DNA of 64,000 nucleotides from positions 105,635,006-105,699,005 of the forward strand of contig JAOWCC010000019.1 of NCBI GenBank assembly GCA_030867875.1, read 5' to 3'. This document shows positions 57,001 through 64,000 of this stretch, piece after piece; the first letter of the stretch is position 1, and each line of letters opens with the position of its first letter. A program made the position numbers and the translations under genes. This DNA comes from Actinernus sp. WN-2022 (Eukaryota; Cnidaria; Anthozoa; Actiniaria; Actinernidae). The notes beneath the pieces were generated by a model. It did no database searches. It saw only the letters and a list, made by a program, of their open reading frames with translations, and was not told the origin of the DNA.

Positions 57001-60000
57001 ATTGTTCGCAATTGATATCAGCTAAAAAACTGTGTCGGCGATTTATTTAATTTTTAAAAGAGAGGCGCTGAGAGCGATTCCCGCATCTATACTTGGTTGC
57101 GCATTAGCAGTTTCACGAAGACCAAAATATCTTCAGAACGGCTTCGAATTTCTACAATCGCCGACACAGTTTCGTAAACAAGGTTAGTGAGAGTCCAGAA
57201 AAGCAAACAGATCTTAAATTCGTTAAATTGCCGTGGAGTTGGAGCTCTTGGAAACCAACTCGCTTGTTCAGAAAATAAGTTTATTTAAAAATCACACTTT
57301 TATCAAAATTACAAACCTTAGGTATATCGTTGTAGCCAATTTTATAAGCTTTAAATGAGGCATAATTTATCTAAATACGACAAATATTCGAGACGCTACT
57401 TAATTTTATCCGTAACAGTACCCTGAAGGTATACGATAACCTTAAGTGTATGACGTCACATACGCTAAAAAATGACCAGGCATTCCTCGCCCACAGGAAC
57501 GGGTTCGCGTAATGGCGGACGTAAAATTCAAGATTCGAAGTTCAAAAAATAAGACTTCCCGTCGTCGTATCGAAAAACGGTTTGAACTGGTAATAATATA
57601 GCCACTCTACTTTACGAATATGAGAAAAATTGGTATGTCAAAATTTGATCGTAGGGGCACTTTAAATCCTTCAGGATTTTAGCTGAAATCATTGCTTATG
57701 TTATCAAGAAGCCAGCTTATCAAAAATCTCATTCTTGGAGTTGACATGTGAATTAATTCTTGTCTGGTTTTTGACACAACAACACCGGAGTGTCACGCTC
57801 TGTGAACTTCGTGGGTAGCATATAAAGTGTGGCTTATTCACCACACAGCTTCTCAAATTATTTGTGGAAATGGGAAGGTCCACCAAAGAAAATATTCTGG
57901 ATAGTTCTTTTTGTTAATGTGGAATCCATTTTCAAAGGTGAGGAGGTTCGAGTCTCTTGAATTCCACGACACAGAAGCGTGAATTTTTCCACGAACTGAT
58001 TTGAATAATCAATTAGTCGGCAGTGTTTGTTTTGCTTTGCGATACATGCACCAAACATTTCTAAAAGACAAATTTTCGTTTAGAAATTGAGATAGTTTCC
58101 GGATCAAATGTTTTGAAAGTTTTTCTTTTATATTCATTCCGTGTCTGAACAATTTTGCCAGATGCCGGAAATGGTTTGAGTCGAACTCTAAAATGCCGAG
58201 GTGAGTCAATTAGTTTCTAAATTGCTGTGAAATCACACTGTATACAAATGGATTTACGACTTCTATTTATCTGCAATATGTTGATGTTTCTATGTCTACT
58301 AAGACACAACAATTAAAACGTACTATGAGGTACCGGTATTGTTACCTAAATTTACACTGAGAGGTGCGGGTAATCTGTCGGTGCGGGTAATCTGTCGGTG
58401 CGGGTAATCTGTAAATATATTTTTCTTTGAGACTCTAAAATCAGCGGGTGCGGGTAATAATATTATGCCATGCGGGTAATAGGCCGGAAATTACGGTATA
58501 TTTGTGTACCCTCGGAAAATAGCCAGTTCAATATTTTGGGAATTTTATTGATGAAAGGCATTTGGCTAACACTCACAAGTCATAGTAATCTTTTTTATAG
58601 AATTTTTTGTCGGCAATCTGAATTAAGCTTGAAGTATGATGTCACTAATAATGACATCATAAATATAGTGAATCGTCCATAACTTTGAATATATTTATCG
58701 TAGAAAGTTTAAATTTTCGCCAAATGAATATATTTCATAAAGGCAATCTGATGACATAATATTTTTAAAACATGTTTTGAAAGTTAATGTTCACCAAAAA
58801 CAACAACATCAGAATACAGAAACAATAATTGTCCCCAAAAATGTAGTCTTTGTTACCAACCTGCCAACATTTCGTCAAATTTAGAGTATAAGTAAGGAAA
58901 TGGCGTTACTTTTACGTTTTCTGTCACACTCAACCCCACCGTTTTTACAGTTATTCGTGCCCAGCGTGTATTTGGGTTCGCTGAATTTGCTTTTGTGTTC
59001 ACTACATTTGTGGTTTGCTTTGGGCTTTCTCGTGGTTTGCTTCAGAATTATCTATATTTTTCTTTGAGACTCTAAAATCAGCGGGTGCGGGTAATAATAT
59101 TATGCCATGCGGGTAATAGGCCGGAAATTACGGTATATTTGTGTACCCTCGGAAAATAGCCAGTTCAATATTTTGGGAATTTTATTGATGAAAGGCATTT
59201 GGCTAACACTCACAAGTCATAGTAATCTTTTTTATAGAATTTTTTGTCGGCAATCTGAATTAAGCTTGAAGTATGATGTCACTAATAATGACATCATAAA
59301 TATAGTGAATCGTCCATAACTTTGAATATATTTATCGTAGAAAGTTTAAATTTTCGCCAAATGAATATATTTCATAAAGGCAATCTGATGACATAATATT
59401 TTTAAAACATGTTTTGAAAGTTAATGTTCACCAAAAACAACAACATCAGAATACAGAAACAATAATTGTCCCCAAAAATGTAGTCTTTGTTACCAACCTG
59501 CCAACATTTCGTCAAATTTAGAGTATAAGTAAGGAAATGGCGTTACTTTTACGTTTTCTGTCACACTCAACCCCACCGTTTTTACAGTTATTCGTGCCCA
59601 GCGTGTATTTGGGTTCGCTGAATTTGCTTTTGTGTTCACTACATTTGTGGTTTGCTTTGGGCTTTCTCGTGGTTTGCTTCAGAATTATCTAAACCCAGTG
59701 AACCCTGCATTCACTTTGCATTTGCTAAAGTGAACCTGTGCAAACATATCACTGGAGATTAATTCTGGTTGGCACTGTAGATGAACATCAAGTGTCATGA
59801 ATATATAGATTAAGAAATATCTATCTCTAGTGAGTTTGGAACCAGTGTTTTGCCAGCGTATCAAAGCCCATACAGTCCCCTTGATTGACTGAAAATCTGA
59901 TGAAAATTCACAAGTTTGAGAAATAATTGAAGACCTTGGTGGAAGAATGACCTAAGTACTACAGTATGTTTGCCCCCCCAAAAAATTACCTGGCTAGAAT

Positions 60001-61779
60001 TGTGGAATTTCAACACACAATACTATGTTTTGGTTTAGAATTGGAAAAACGTACTACTTAGGTTAGCTGTTCTTCCTTCAAGGTCTTCAATTGAAGGGTT
60101 GTGTGCAACAAGGGCGTAAGTGACTCCTGATCACGTTCTAAATTCTCCCTTAGAAAACAAAGAATTTGAAGGAGATTTAGGATGTGATCAGAAGTCACTT
60201 ACGCCCTTATTGCACATAGCCCTTCAATTGTACATTTCAATTAACCTAAATATCTTTGTTTCACGAGGGTACAATGTCTTTGATCCTCAGGATCAGTGTT
60301 CAAGAAGAAGACATCCCAACCAGTAGGGCCAAGGCTGAGGACTTTCTAACATTCTTGTGTCTTAGGGGTATGACTGACAATGTTATACATTATTCTCTGA
60401 TTGGCTGATGGTGGAATCCATTCTTACATTGTACATACAATAATGTATCCTAGCAGTACCTTGTATTTATGCCACATACAGTCAAACCTGTATTAGGCAG
60501 TCACCTTTATTTGTGGTTGCCCTTTATTAAGACGTTTAGTGGTCAGTTTTCAAAGTTTCTCATTCAGATACTCTATCAAATGGTCACCTACATTTGTATT
60601 AAGCGGACATGGTCACCTTATGTACAGTCCTAGAGGTGTTTTTTTCATTGTTTTAACCTGTATTATATGCATGGTCACTGTAAAAACTGTCAGCAAGATA
60701 ACAAAACATGAATTGGCATTTAATTGGTCAACACGTAACACGTCATGTTTTTAATAACTATGATATCACCAGCTCTATTCGTAGAACCTACGAATGGTAT
60801 TGTATAGTACAGTGGAACCTCTCTGTGAGACCACCTCTCGTAGGCGACCACCTCTCTTAAGCGACCACTTACCAAAAGCCTGTTTTGTCTCACAGCCGTC
60901 AAATCACTGCATTTAATACCTCTTGTAAGCACCCACCTCTGGTAAGTGACCACTTTTCCAGGTCCCGAGGGTGGTCGCTTACGGGATGTTCAACTGACAG
61001 TATTCCATACTTCAATAACGTGAATTGGAGTGCCCCTGCATTTTAGTGAACGTGCAATAAGCAGTCACCCTGTATTAAACGGTCACCAAGCCATTCTTTA
61101 CAGGTGACGTTTAATACAGGTTCAACTGTATTAATTTTAATAAAAGCCTAAGAAAAAGGGGAAAACTGCATAAAAGTGTATTTGCAGACTGATTTAAGTA
61201 AAAAAGTTTTAAATTTTAGTTCACACACTCGAGACTGACAAATCTTTCAGGCAACAGAATTAACAAAAGGACATGTATACAATAAAAATCACAAGGTTGG
61301 TCCATATATAAAGAGAAAACGTTTGCCCTACTCTGTCTTGATAATGCCTCCCTTAGCCTTGGTCCATACTCAATACCTTGGAAAAAGTTCTTCTATTCTC
61401 CCTGCCAGTAAATAAATTGAATGTGTATAACACCAGCTTTTTCCTGTCAGGCCACCCATCAATGCCAAAGGAATTAGATATCTTCAGTAGCCCATGTACA
61501 CCATTATCCCCACTCACCGAAGATGAAATCCTCTCAACACCTTCATCACCTTCCTTCTCTGAGATGCCATCATCGCCAACTTCATCTTTTCAACACCAAA
61601 CCTCCCTTGACTCTGCATGTGAAACTCCCATTGTTGATAGCCCTGCTGTTTACGACAATGATGAAGCCTTTACCGGTATCCATGCCATCCGCATGTATGC
61701 TGGGATCACCAATAAATCAGATGCATCTGAGAAGGTTGAAGCCAACAGGTTTACTATACCTGAACCAGACAGTGAAGAT
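29985..61779 (+). CDS. JARID2: JARID2 N-terminal part, five exons, continues past the window
   Basis: Exons 29985-30032, 39308-40014, 54196-54258, 60291-60367 and 61451-61779 join in frame (1224 nt, 408 codons). Known family role: cofactor of Polycomb complex PRC2 in the nucleus, with ARID and JmjC domains C-terminal to the part seen here. Diagnostic blocks, in order: RPKRKIIQ at the N-terminus (human RPKRNIIQ); a ubiquitin-interaction motif, EEEVAIRRALQASI; a long basic Ser-rich stretch; HAQRKFASVQP (human QAQRKFAQSQP, around the PRC2-methylated Lys116); KAEDFLTFLCLRG (human KTEDFLTFLCLRG, which contacts SUZ12); then a Ser/Pro-rich segment. Start chosen for its match to the human N-terminus. 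The introns (9.3, 14.2, 6.0 and 1.1 kb) are mostly transposons. ARID and JmjC exons must lie beyond 64000. Confidence 0.9.
30033..31166. other. JARID2 intron 1, first part
   Basis: No supported gene. Overlapping open frames on both strands at 30169-30440 lie just after the donor and show no known motif. Confidence 0.4.
31167..32160. mobile_element. Non-autonomous piggyBac-like element
   Basis: Ends TTAACCCTTTCAGCCC and inverted GGGCTGAAAGGTTAA with TTAA at both borders, the target and terminal pattern of piggyBac elements. The interior has a minus-strand frame (31769-32074, 101 codons) with no transposase motif. Size 994 bp. Confidence 0.7.
32161..32812. other. JARID2 intron 1, no feature
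   Basis: A hairpin-like pair, CCCTGATATTTTGTCCGCAG and its near-inverse, lies at about 32310-32405. Nothing else is recognised. Confidence 0.35.
32813..32977. mobile_element. MITE with CAGGGCTAAAAATAA ends
   Basis: CAGGGCTAAAAATAACGGCC and inverted TTATTTTTAGCCCTG, flanked by the 5-bp direct repeat GACTT. The interior has several GACCGGC/GCCGGTC words. hAT-like termini; the 5-bp flank is shorter than the usual 8. Confidence 0.7.
32978..34059. other. JARID2 intron 1, no recognised feature
   Basis: Open frames at 33157-33378 (+) and 33440-33625 (-) show no known domain. Probably decayed transposon sequence. Confidence 0.35.
34058..34380 (+). pseudogene. Decayed transposon-like coding stretch
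   Basis: Starting at an ATG near 34058, translation gives a very basic sequence (MGKSKREKQSP, then, past a stop, SSRTATKARASKNVRKAANN). A neighbouring frame continues LKLWFGLPGTSKSFEETEDV. Several stops. Basic, lysine-rich N-termini like this are common in transposon proteins; the family is unknown. Confidence 0.35.
34968..35016 (+). ncRNA. Hammerhead-ribozyme-like core, possibly from a Penelope-like element
   Basis: CTGAAGA is followed by a four-base-pair stem (GGCC-GAAC-GGCC) and GAAACG. This matches the hammerhead core order CUGANGA, stem II, GAAA, with one extra A before stem II. Such relics are known in Penelope-like retroelements. Stems I and III are not clear, so activity is doubtful. 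Confidence 0.4.
35155..35602. mobile_element. Element with inverted ends beside TA microsatellites
   Basis: ACGACTTTCATAATGGCCGC and CTCCTAATTTGCATA at 35171-35205 are inverted at 35534-35580, where the GGAGGCGGC block is doubled. TA runs border both sides, the right one long (about 35579-35602). Confidence 0.65.
35603..35756. mobile_element. Tc1/mariner-like hairpin MITE
   Basis: CAGTCGCTGCCAAAAAGGTT and inverted AACCTTTTTGGCATTGACTG, with TA at both borders. The stem is nearly perfect for about 65 bp per arm. No coding sequence. Confidence 0.8.
35764..37165. mobile_element. Element with palindromic TTCGCCCC arrays at both ends
   Basis: The left array (35870-35985) and the inverted right array (36960-37130) consist of GTGAATTCGCCCCCC and GGGGGGCGAAATCGCTAG units. 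The outer CCGGCGTACCAGCGATTTTG at the left is echoed, inverted, as CGAAATCGCTGTGACACCGG. The left border may be TACAGCCGCGTGCAAAAATT. Between the arrays GTGTTACCGACTCGCGTG occurs three times (near 36329, 36588 and 36799). No transposase seen. Confidence 0.65.
37166..39307. other. JARID2 intron 1, last part
   Basis: A (TA)n run and TACAGCGAAGTGCAAAAACT at about 37617-37651 look like another Tc1-type terminus without a visible partner. A plus-strand frame of 60 codons at 37879-38061 has no known motif. No other feature. Confidence 0.35.
39308..40014 (+). CDS. JARID2: JARID2 exon 2, with the ubiquitin-interaction motif
   Basis: Acceptor TTATAG, donor GTAGGG; 707 nt, phase 0 in and phase 2 out. 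Begins EYNGGLLHEEEVAIRRALQA, which matches the UIM pattern (acidic run, hydrophobic, x-x-Ala, x-x-x-Ser). Then a Lys/Ser-rich, probably disordered, stretch with nuclear-localisation-like KVKKKRKAKK and KRTYPHVSGS. Confidence 0.88.
40167..40302. mobile_element. Foldback MITE, TGAAGGGCTGTGT family, copy 2
   Basis: TTGAAGGTTGTGTGCAATAA and GGACTCCTGATCAAGTTC at the left are inverted at the right (GATCAGGAGTCACTTAGCCC, GCTCTTCAA). About 150 bp after JARID2 exon 2. Confidence 0.8.
40469..40591. mobile_element. hAT-like hairpin MITE, CAGGGCCGGGTTGT ends
   Basis: CAGGGCCGGGTTGTGCAAAG and inverted CTTTGAACAACCCGGCCCTG. Flanks TTGTTCTT and GTGTTCAT match at six of eight positions, as for an eroded 8-bp hAT duplication. 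Confidence 0.75.
42109..42588 (+). pseudogene. Coding remnant inside the 7.5-kb transposon
   Basis: Three coding-looking pieces in shifting frames: MAEDLRGTFSLIWSPISQ from an ATG near 42100, KPSARCAAFKTSEENILFWV with KALQDQYYESLKNCQRFKF at about 42370-42490, and SESIEIKLFRSSEDIDLAET ending FYL-stop at 42588. The second half has an alpha-helical look. Protein unknown. Confidence 0.35.
42840..42910. repeat. G-rich duplicated simple sequence
   Basis: GGGGGGGAGAGGGGGGGAGT is followed about 40 bp later by GGGGGGAGAGGGGGGGTTAG; a small G-rich direct duplication. Confidence 0.6.
44167..45792. mobile_element. Tc1/mariner-like element with CGAAATTTCG arrays, nested
   Basis: CAGTATTGTGCAAAAGTC at the left and its exact inverse at the right, each bordered by TA. 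Subterminal zones (44195-44460 and 45560-45770) are packed with palindromic CGAAATTTCG or close variants. Reading frames there come from the repeats. The interior has one other dispersed repeat (45113-45244) but no transposase. Confidence 0.8.
46246..47158 (+). pseudogene. Coiled-coil protein remnant inside the 7.5-kb transposon
   Basis: Three successive frames (46246-46584, 46556-46819, 46907-47158) look like one protein broken by small shifts. The middle part, MEADLTDMRNEFLLSSHQNL to YKTEIKMLSS, has a coiled-coil heptad look, and a Gln/Asn-rich tail follows. It could be an ORF1-like protein of a LINE or transposon cargo. Not identified. Confidence 0.35.
48498..48987 (+). pseudogene. Decayed frame near the end of the outer element
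   Basis: 48498-48770 reads LGDITFVNHAAEKWTSVEGY and onward. After a frame change 48775-48987 continues KFKVIAKEKHATESPKQKQK. No known domain. Confidence 0.25.
49053..49669. other. JARID2 intron 2, no recognised feature
   Basis: Several short open frames, none with a domain. A T run lies at about 49528-49541. Confidence 0.35.
49670..51101. mobile_element. TTAA element, copy 2
   Basis: Direct near-identical copy of 13857-15258, with the same TTAAAGGGGCATGGTCA ends and the four-unit internal repeat. Small indels distinguish the copies (for example an inserted TGGCAGATTT near 50806). Confidence 0.85.
51301..51392. repeat. Direct duplication GTGCATTGTGGTCATG
   Basis: GTGCATTGTGGTCATGCACA at 51302 recurs with a small change at 51357, each followed by AGGACACA. 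Confidence 0.6.
51390..53392. mobile_element. 2-kb composite inverted element
   Basis: 51390-51556 (GCCTGCTTTCAGGCAGTATA to CCCCTGGTTTCTGA) is inverted at 53205-53392. Inside is a second inverted pair (51853-51990 and 52045-52195) and a 30-bp direct repeat starting CCTGGTTCCAGAGGTTTTCT at 51778 and 52000. No transposase. Confidence 0.65.
52915..53091. mobile_element. 177-bp near-perfect hairpin MITE
   Basis: AATAGCCCACTTCCGCGATA and CTTTACTTGTCACGC at the left pair with the right arm for about 80 bp per side. Nested in the 2-kb composite. Confidence 0.85.
53520..54038. other. JARID2 intron 2, no recognised feature
   Basis: AT-rich; a 63-codon minus frame at 53781 has no known motif. Confidence 0.35.
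54037..54138. repeat. 100-bp hairpin, ACAATTATTCACC ends
   Basis: AACAATTATTCACCTCAGTG pairs with CACTTCGGTGAATAATTGTT. It lies 58 bp upstream of JARID2 exon 3. Confidence 0.75.
54196..54258 (+). CDS. JARID2: JARID2 exon 3 (63 nt), PRC2 methyl-lysine motif
   Basis: Acceptor ATGTTCAG, donor GTAAAA. Phases fit both neighbours (one base completes the Arg codon; two bases carry over). Encodes DEKILHAQRKFASVQPQNSL. HAQRKFA aligns with human QAQRKFA, whose Lys116 is methylated by PRC2 and then bound by EED. Confidence 0.88.
54752..58499. mobile_element. 3.7-kb DNA transposon, CCGTAATTTCCGGCC ends, interrupted
   Basis: The ends are a perfect 28-bp inverted repeat containing CCGTAATTTCCGGCCTATTA, with TA at both borders. 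Subterminal GGTGCGGGTAATCTGTC is repeated three times (58363-58412), and GTGCGGATAATGTG-like words occur at the left. Interior segments resemble the 7.5-kb element at 40884-48407, so the two are related. A TTAA element (55339-57665) splits it. Without that insert it would be about 1.4 kb. Confidence 0.8.
55339..57665. mobile_element. 2.3-kb TTAA element with about 250-bp arms
   Basis: TTAAAGTGCCACTACGACGA and inverted TCGTAGGGGCACTTTAA. The arms go on through the GCCATTACGCGAATCCGTTC segment (55501-55600, inverted at 57440-57520). No transposase identified; 56583-56835 frames show no motif. Confidence 0.8.
58416..59052 (+). repeat. 637-bp tandem duplication, unit 1
   Basis: Identical by eye to 59053-59689. 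It contains the right terminus of the 3.7-kb transposon (58472-58499) plus its flank. Confidence 0.9.
59053..59689 (+). repeat. 637-bp tandem duplication, unit 2
   Basis: Second unit; includes an orphan copy of the transposon terminus at 59109-59136. The 70-codon frames in the two units are identical copies without a known motif. Confidence 0.9.
59925..60088. mobile_element. Hairpin MITE, TGAAGACCTTGG ends
   Basis: TGAAGACCTTGGTGGAAGAA and TACTACAGTA pair with TACTACTTAGGTTAGC and TTCCTTCAAGGTCTTCA at the right. Abuts the next MITE. Confidence 0.7.
60091..60227. mobile_element. Foldback MITE, TGAAGGGCTGTGT family, copy 3
   Basis: TTGAAGGGTTGTGTGCAACA and inverted TATTGCACATAGCCCTTCAA; the inner GTGACTCCTGATCACG pairs too. 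It ends 63 bp before JARID2 exon 4. Confidence 0.85.
60291..60367 (+). CDS. JARID2: JARID2 exon 4 (77 nt), SUZ12-binding segment
   Basis: Acceptor ATCCTCAG, donor GTATGA. The phase is right for exons 3 and 5. Encodes ISVQEEDIPTSRAK followed by AEDFLTFLCLRG. EDFLTFLCLRG is identical to human JARID2 residues that contact SUZ12. Confidence 0.92.
60479..61128. mobile_element. Tc1/mariner-like MITE with a second nested inside
   Basis: CAGTCAAACCTGTATTAGGC and inverted TAATACAGGTTCAACTG with TA borders. Nested at 60810-60996 is CAGTGGAACCTCTCTGTGAG with inverted GGGATGTTCAACTG. Repeated GCGACCACCTCT words. No transposase. Confidence 0.7.
61451..61779 (+). CDS. JARID2: JARID2 exon 5, Ser/Pro-rich
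   Basis: Acceptor CCTGTCAG, donor GTGAGT. Completes LRG then HPSMPKELDIFSS (human LRGSPALP). The rest is Ser/Pro-rich and likely disordered: SPLTEDEILSTPSSPSF to EANRFTIPEPDSED. Ends in phase 0. Confidence 0.88.
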
Positions 61780-61803
61780 GTGAGTAATGTACATGTACTA
61801 CCA

Positions 61804-61864
61804 GGTTGAAGCAACATGTTTACTATACAAAATTAATGTACCTGAACCAGATATATTGAAGATG
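61804..61864 (+). pseudogene. Degenerate duplicate of the end of JARID2 exon 5
   Basis: GGTTGAAGCAACATGTTTAC ... CCTGAACCAGATATATTGAAG repeats 61734-61780 with changes and an insertion of about 12 bases. It runs in frame into the LINE reverse transcriptase. Confidence 0.75.
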
Positions 61865-63262
61865 ATTGGCGTAGCTTTTGTCGACTTTAGTAAGGCATTC
61901 GACTGTGTCTCGCATACTACTTTAATGTATAAATTACAAAACCACTTTGGCATAAATGGCACTTTATTATCATGGCTCAAGAACTATCTTAAAGACAGAA
62001 CTCAATACACAATCATGAATGGTAAGCAATCAGATGTAGCGCGTGTCACGCGCGGAATTCCCCAAGGGTCTGTACTAGGCCCGACATTATTCACATTGTA
62101 CACAAATGACATGCCTACGGCAGTTACGTCAGGTACAGTTTATATGTACGTTGACGATACAACTCTCTATTGTATTGGAGATACAGTCGATCAAGTAACA
62201 ATGGCACTCAACAACGCGCTGAAAGAGCTGAGTACATGGTGCACGGTAAATTCCTTTACGCCACATTCAACGAAGTGTGAAGCCATGATAATGTACAGAG
62301 GAACATTTATTGGACCTATGAATACACTAAATATAGGCGAAAATAGACTAAGATGGGTATCACACACAAGATTACTAGGAGTTATAATTGACGATAAACT
62401 TCATTGGACAAAACAGATTCTGGCATTAAAAAAGGGTTTTATAAATAAGCTCAATTTACTGAAAAGAAGTTGTTTTTTGCCCAGACAGATGCTAATAGAC
62501 CTTTATCTCAAGATAATCCAACCCTCTGTCACCTATGCAATACCTGTGTGGGGAGGTTTTAATTGTAAGGATATTTTTAATTCACTTGAAATACTACATT
62601 GTAGAGCAGCAAGAATAATATGTAATCTGCCGCGAGATATGCCCTCACAAGAAGTACTCACAAAAGTCGGGTGGGATACTCTATTTTATACATATAAGCT
62701 AAATATACATGTAGGTAAATTAATATTTAAAATATATAATGAGTTAACGCCTCCAAGTATGTCCCACATTATTGATAAGCGAATTAATAAGTATAGCTTT
62801 AGAAGTAAGAACAGGCTTATTACACCTCGTTTCAACACATACTACATGAAACATTCTGTTGCTCACAGAGGTGCCATCTTATGGAACACCATATCCGAGA
62901 ACATTGACGCAACAACATGTACTACAAAGACATATATGGATAAGGCTAGAAAGATAGATACACTACATAACTTATATTTTAACTTTACATCAGTGCAGAC
63001 TCTCACTAAAGGAACTAAAGATTACATATATTATTGATATTGTTACATTTTTAGCATTCTTAACTTTTTAGACATTTTATGATATTGTTACATTTTTAGC
63101 ATTCTTAACTTTTTAGACATTTTATGATTTATGAATAATTTAGCCACTTTTTTCAATGTATATAATTTTTATATTTATGTTACACACGACCCCACAAGCG
63201 GCGACGCTTTAATGTATATCGTGTTTAAATAAAAGTTATTGTATTGTATTATTGTAGATGAA
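61862..63262 (+). mobile_element. 5'-truncated LINE with open reverse transcriptase frame
   Basis: One open frame (to 63037) encodes an RT: GVAFVDFSKAFDCVSHTTLM, GIPQGSVLGPTLFTLY, the catalytic MYVDDTTLY box and a long C-terminal region (TRLLGVIIDDKLHW, LWNTISENI). The N-terminal endonuclease is absent. The 3' UTR has a roughly 44-bp tandem pair (GATATTGTTACATTTTTAGC) and ends in an ATTGTATTGTATT tail. Flanks ATTGAAGATGA and ATTGTAGATGA look like a target duplication. CR1/jockey type. Confidence 0.85.
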
Positions 63263-63655
63263 GCTCGATGTTGCAGCTGTGTTCTCTATTATTTTGTATT
63301 TGTATGAGTCTGTCCTGAACCAGTTATTAGAACTGATGTGTTCCCTTTGAGAAGTGGCCAATCACCAATCAGACCAGTCCATTCATGTAAATGTAAAGTG
63401 GCTTAAGATTACCTGAAGTATTATACAAATGTAATTAAATACTATTTATTGTAGAATGGTGTCCCCCATTCAGGTAGACTTTAATTATAGATAACAGAAA
63501 GCACCAATTCTTACGTGGGTTATGTTTGGTTAAGAACAACAACATTCAAAATCTGTTTAACATGTCTAATCATCTAGCCAACCACACAATTGCAAGTGAG
63601 GTCTACCAATCAGGCACACAGTTTCCTCAATCAAATTGAAACTTAAGGTGGTTTT
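63263..63655. other. JARID2 intron 5, no recognised feature
   Basis: No gene or repeat recognised. Confidence 0.35.
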
Positions 63656-63780
63656 TGTGGAAGGAGAAAATCATTCTGTAGAACCTGGAGAAAAATCCTT
63701 GAAGCAAGGAAGAGATGCCAACAAATTCAACTATATGTTGCACATATATATGCATTTGTGAATCGAATGGGCCTCACTAT
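63656..63780 (-). repeat. Decayed SINE related to 12913-13050
   Basis: GGAGAAAATCATTCTGTAGA, CTGGAGAAAAATCC and AGCAAGGAAGAGATGCCAAC parallel the SINE at 12913-13050 with many changes. The box B is barely visible (GAATCGAATGGG). Confidence 0.55.
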
Positions 63781-64000
63781 GTCAGCACCTACTAACTGCT
63801 AATTCTCCCCTTAACTTGGCATGCATGAGCCAATGAGAGAAAGCTGTATGTAGCATGCTTTGGAATTTACTTTTTCACTCCTTAAATCACTTTAACACTG
63901 TTAATCAACTACCACTCACATGTACACATACTACATGTTCATGTACATCCATGTAGCCAGGCTCTTCAGTCATTTACTAAAGCAACGTATGTTGCTTATA
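63781..64000. other. Window end, nothing recognised
   Basis: JARID2 should continue downstream, but no exon is visible here. Confidence 0.4.

Noticed and set aside
58470..59319. Two identical 70-codon frames
   Set aside because: They are the same sequence in the two units of a 637-bp duplication and have no motif.
61437..61450. Alternative acceptor for JARID2 exon 5 at ACACCAG
   Set aside because: It would suit a join from exon 3 directly, but exon 4 with the LRG block fits the acceptor at 61450 in phase and in homology.

Overview
The window looks like animal nuclear DNA that is rich in transposons. The best guess is an anthozoan cnidarian, probably a stony coral. This is an inference from three things: intron-bearing genes with GT-AG splice sites, metazoan gene content (JARID2, MTG2 and PM20D2 homologues), and dense short inverted-repeat elements mixed with CR1/jockey-like LINEs, Ty3/gypsy remnants and tRNA-derived SINEs. 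Nothing suggests bacterial DNA.

Three host genes could be rebuilt exon by exon, with matching splice phases. PM20D2 (M20-family dipeptidase, + strand, 15389-24926) has three exons and an 8-kb first intron full of transposons. MTG2 (mitochondrial Obg-type GTPase, - strand, 25422-29118) has five recognised exons and a missing 5' end; it is convergent with PM20D2. JARID2 (PRC2 cofactor, + strand, from 29985) is divergent from MTG2. Five JARID2 exons are visible (29985, 39308, 54196, 60291, 61451) and the gene runs past the window. These small exons encode the ubiquitin-interaction motif, the Arg-Lys-Phe segment matching the K116 methyl-lysine site of human JARID2, and the SUZ12-binding segment. 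They are separated by 1-14 kb introns made mostly of nested transposons.

Region by region: 1-7.1 kb has MITEs, a SINE and an array of short GCGAG/CTCGC motifs. 7.1-9.9 kb is a broken Ty3/gypsy element. 10.3-12.4 kb is a 42-bp-arm palindrome with two foldback elements inserted serially at TTAA. 12.6-15.3 kb has two SINEs, a LINE fragment and a 1.4-kb TTAA element that ends just upstream of PM20D2. 15.7-23.5 kb is PM20D2 intron 1, with nested MITEs, a 1.9-kb foldback, a cysteine-rich pseudogene and a LINE. 25.4-30 kb holds MTG2 and the shared promoter region. 30-64 kb holds JARID2 with a piggyBac-like element, a motif-array element, a 7.5-kb DNA transposon with CGCAAGAA subterminal arrays (itself carrying a Tc1-like element), a second TTAA element, a 3.7-kb element interrupted by a 2.3-kb TTAA element, a 637-bp tandem duplication, and a LINE fused to a degenerate copy of JARID2 exon sequence.

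The most notable points are the preserved PRC2-contact motifs on isolated small exons, and several unrelated DNA-transposon families that share one design: terminal inverted repeats plus dense subterminal arrays of a short, often palindromic motif.
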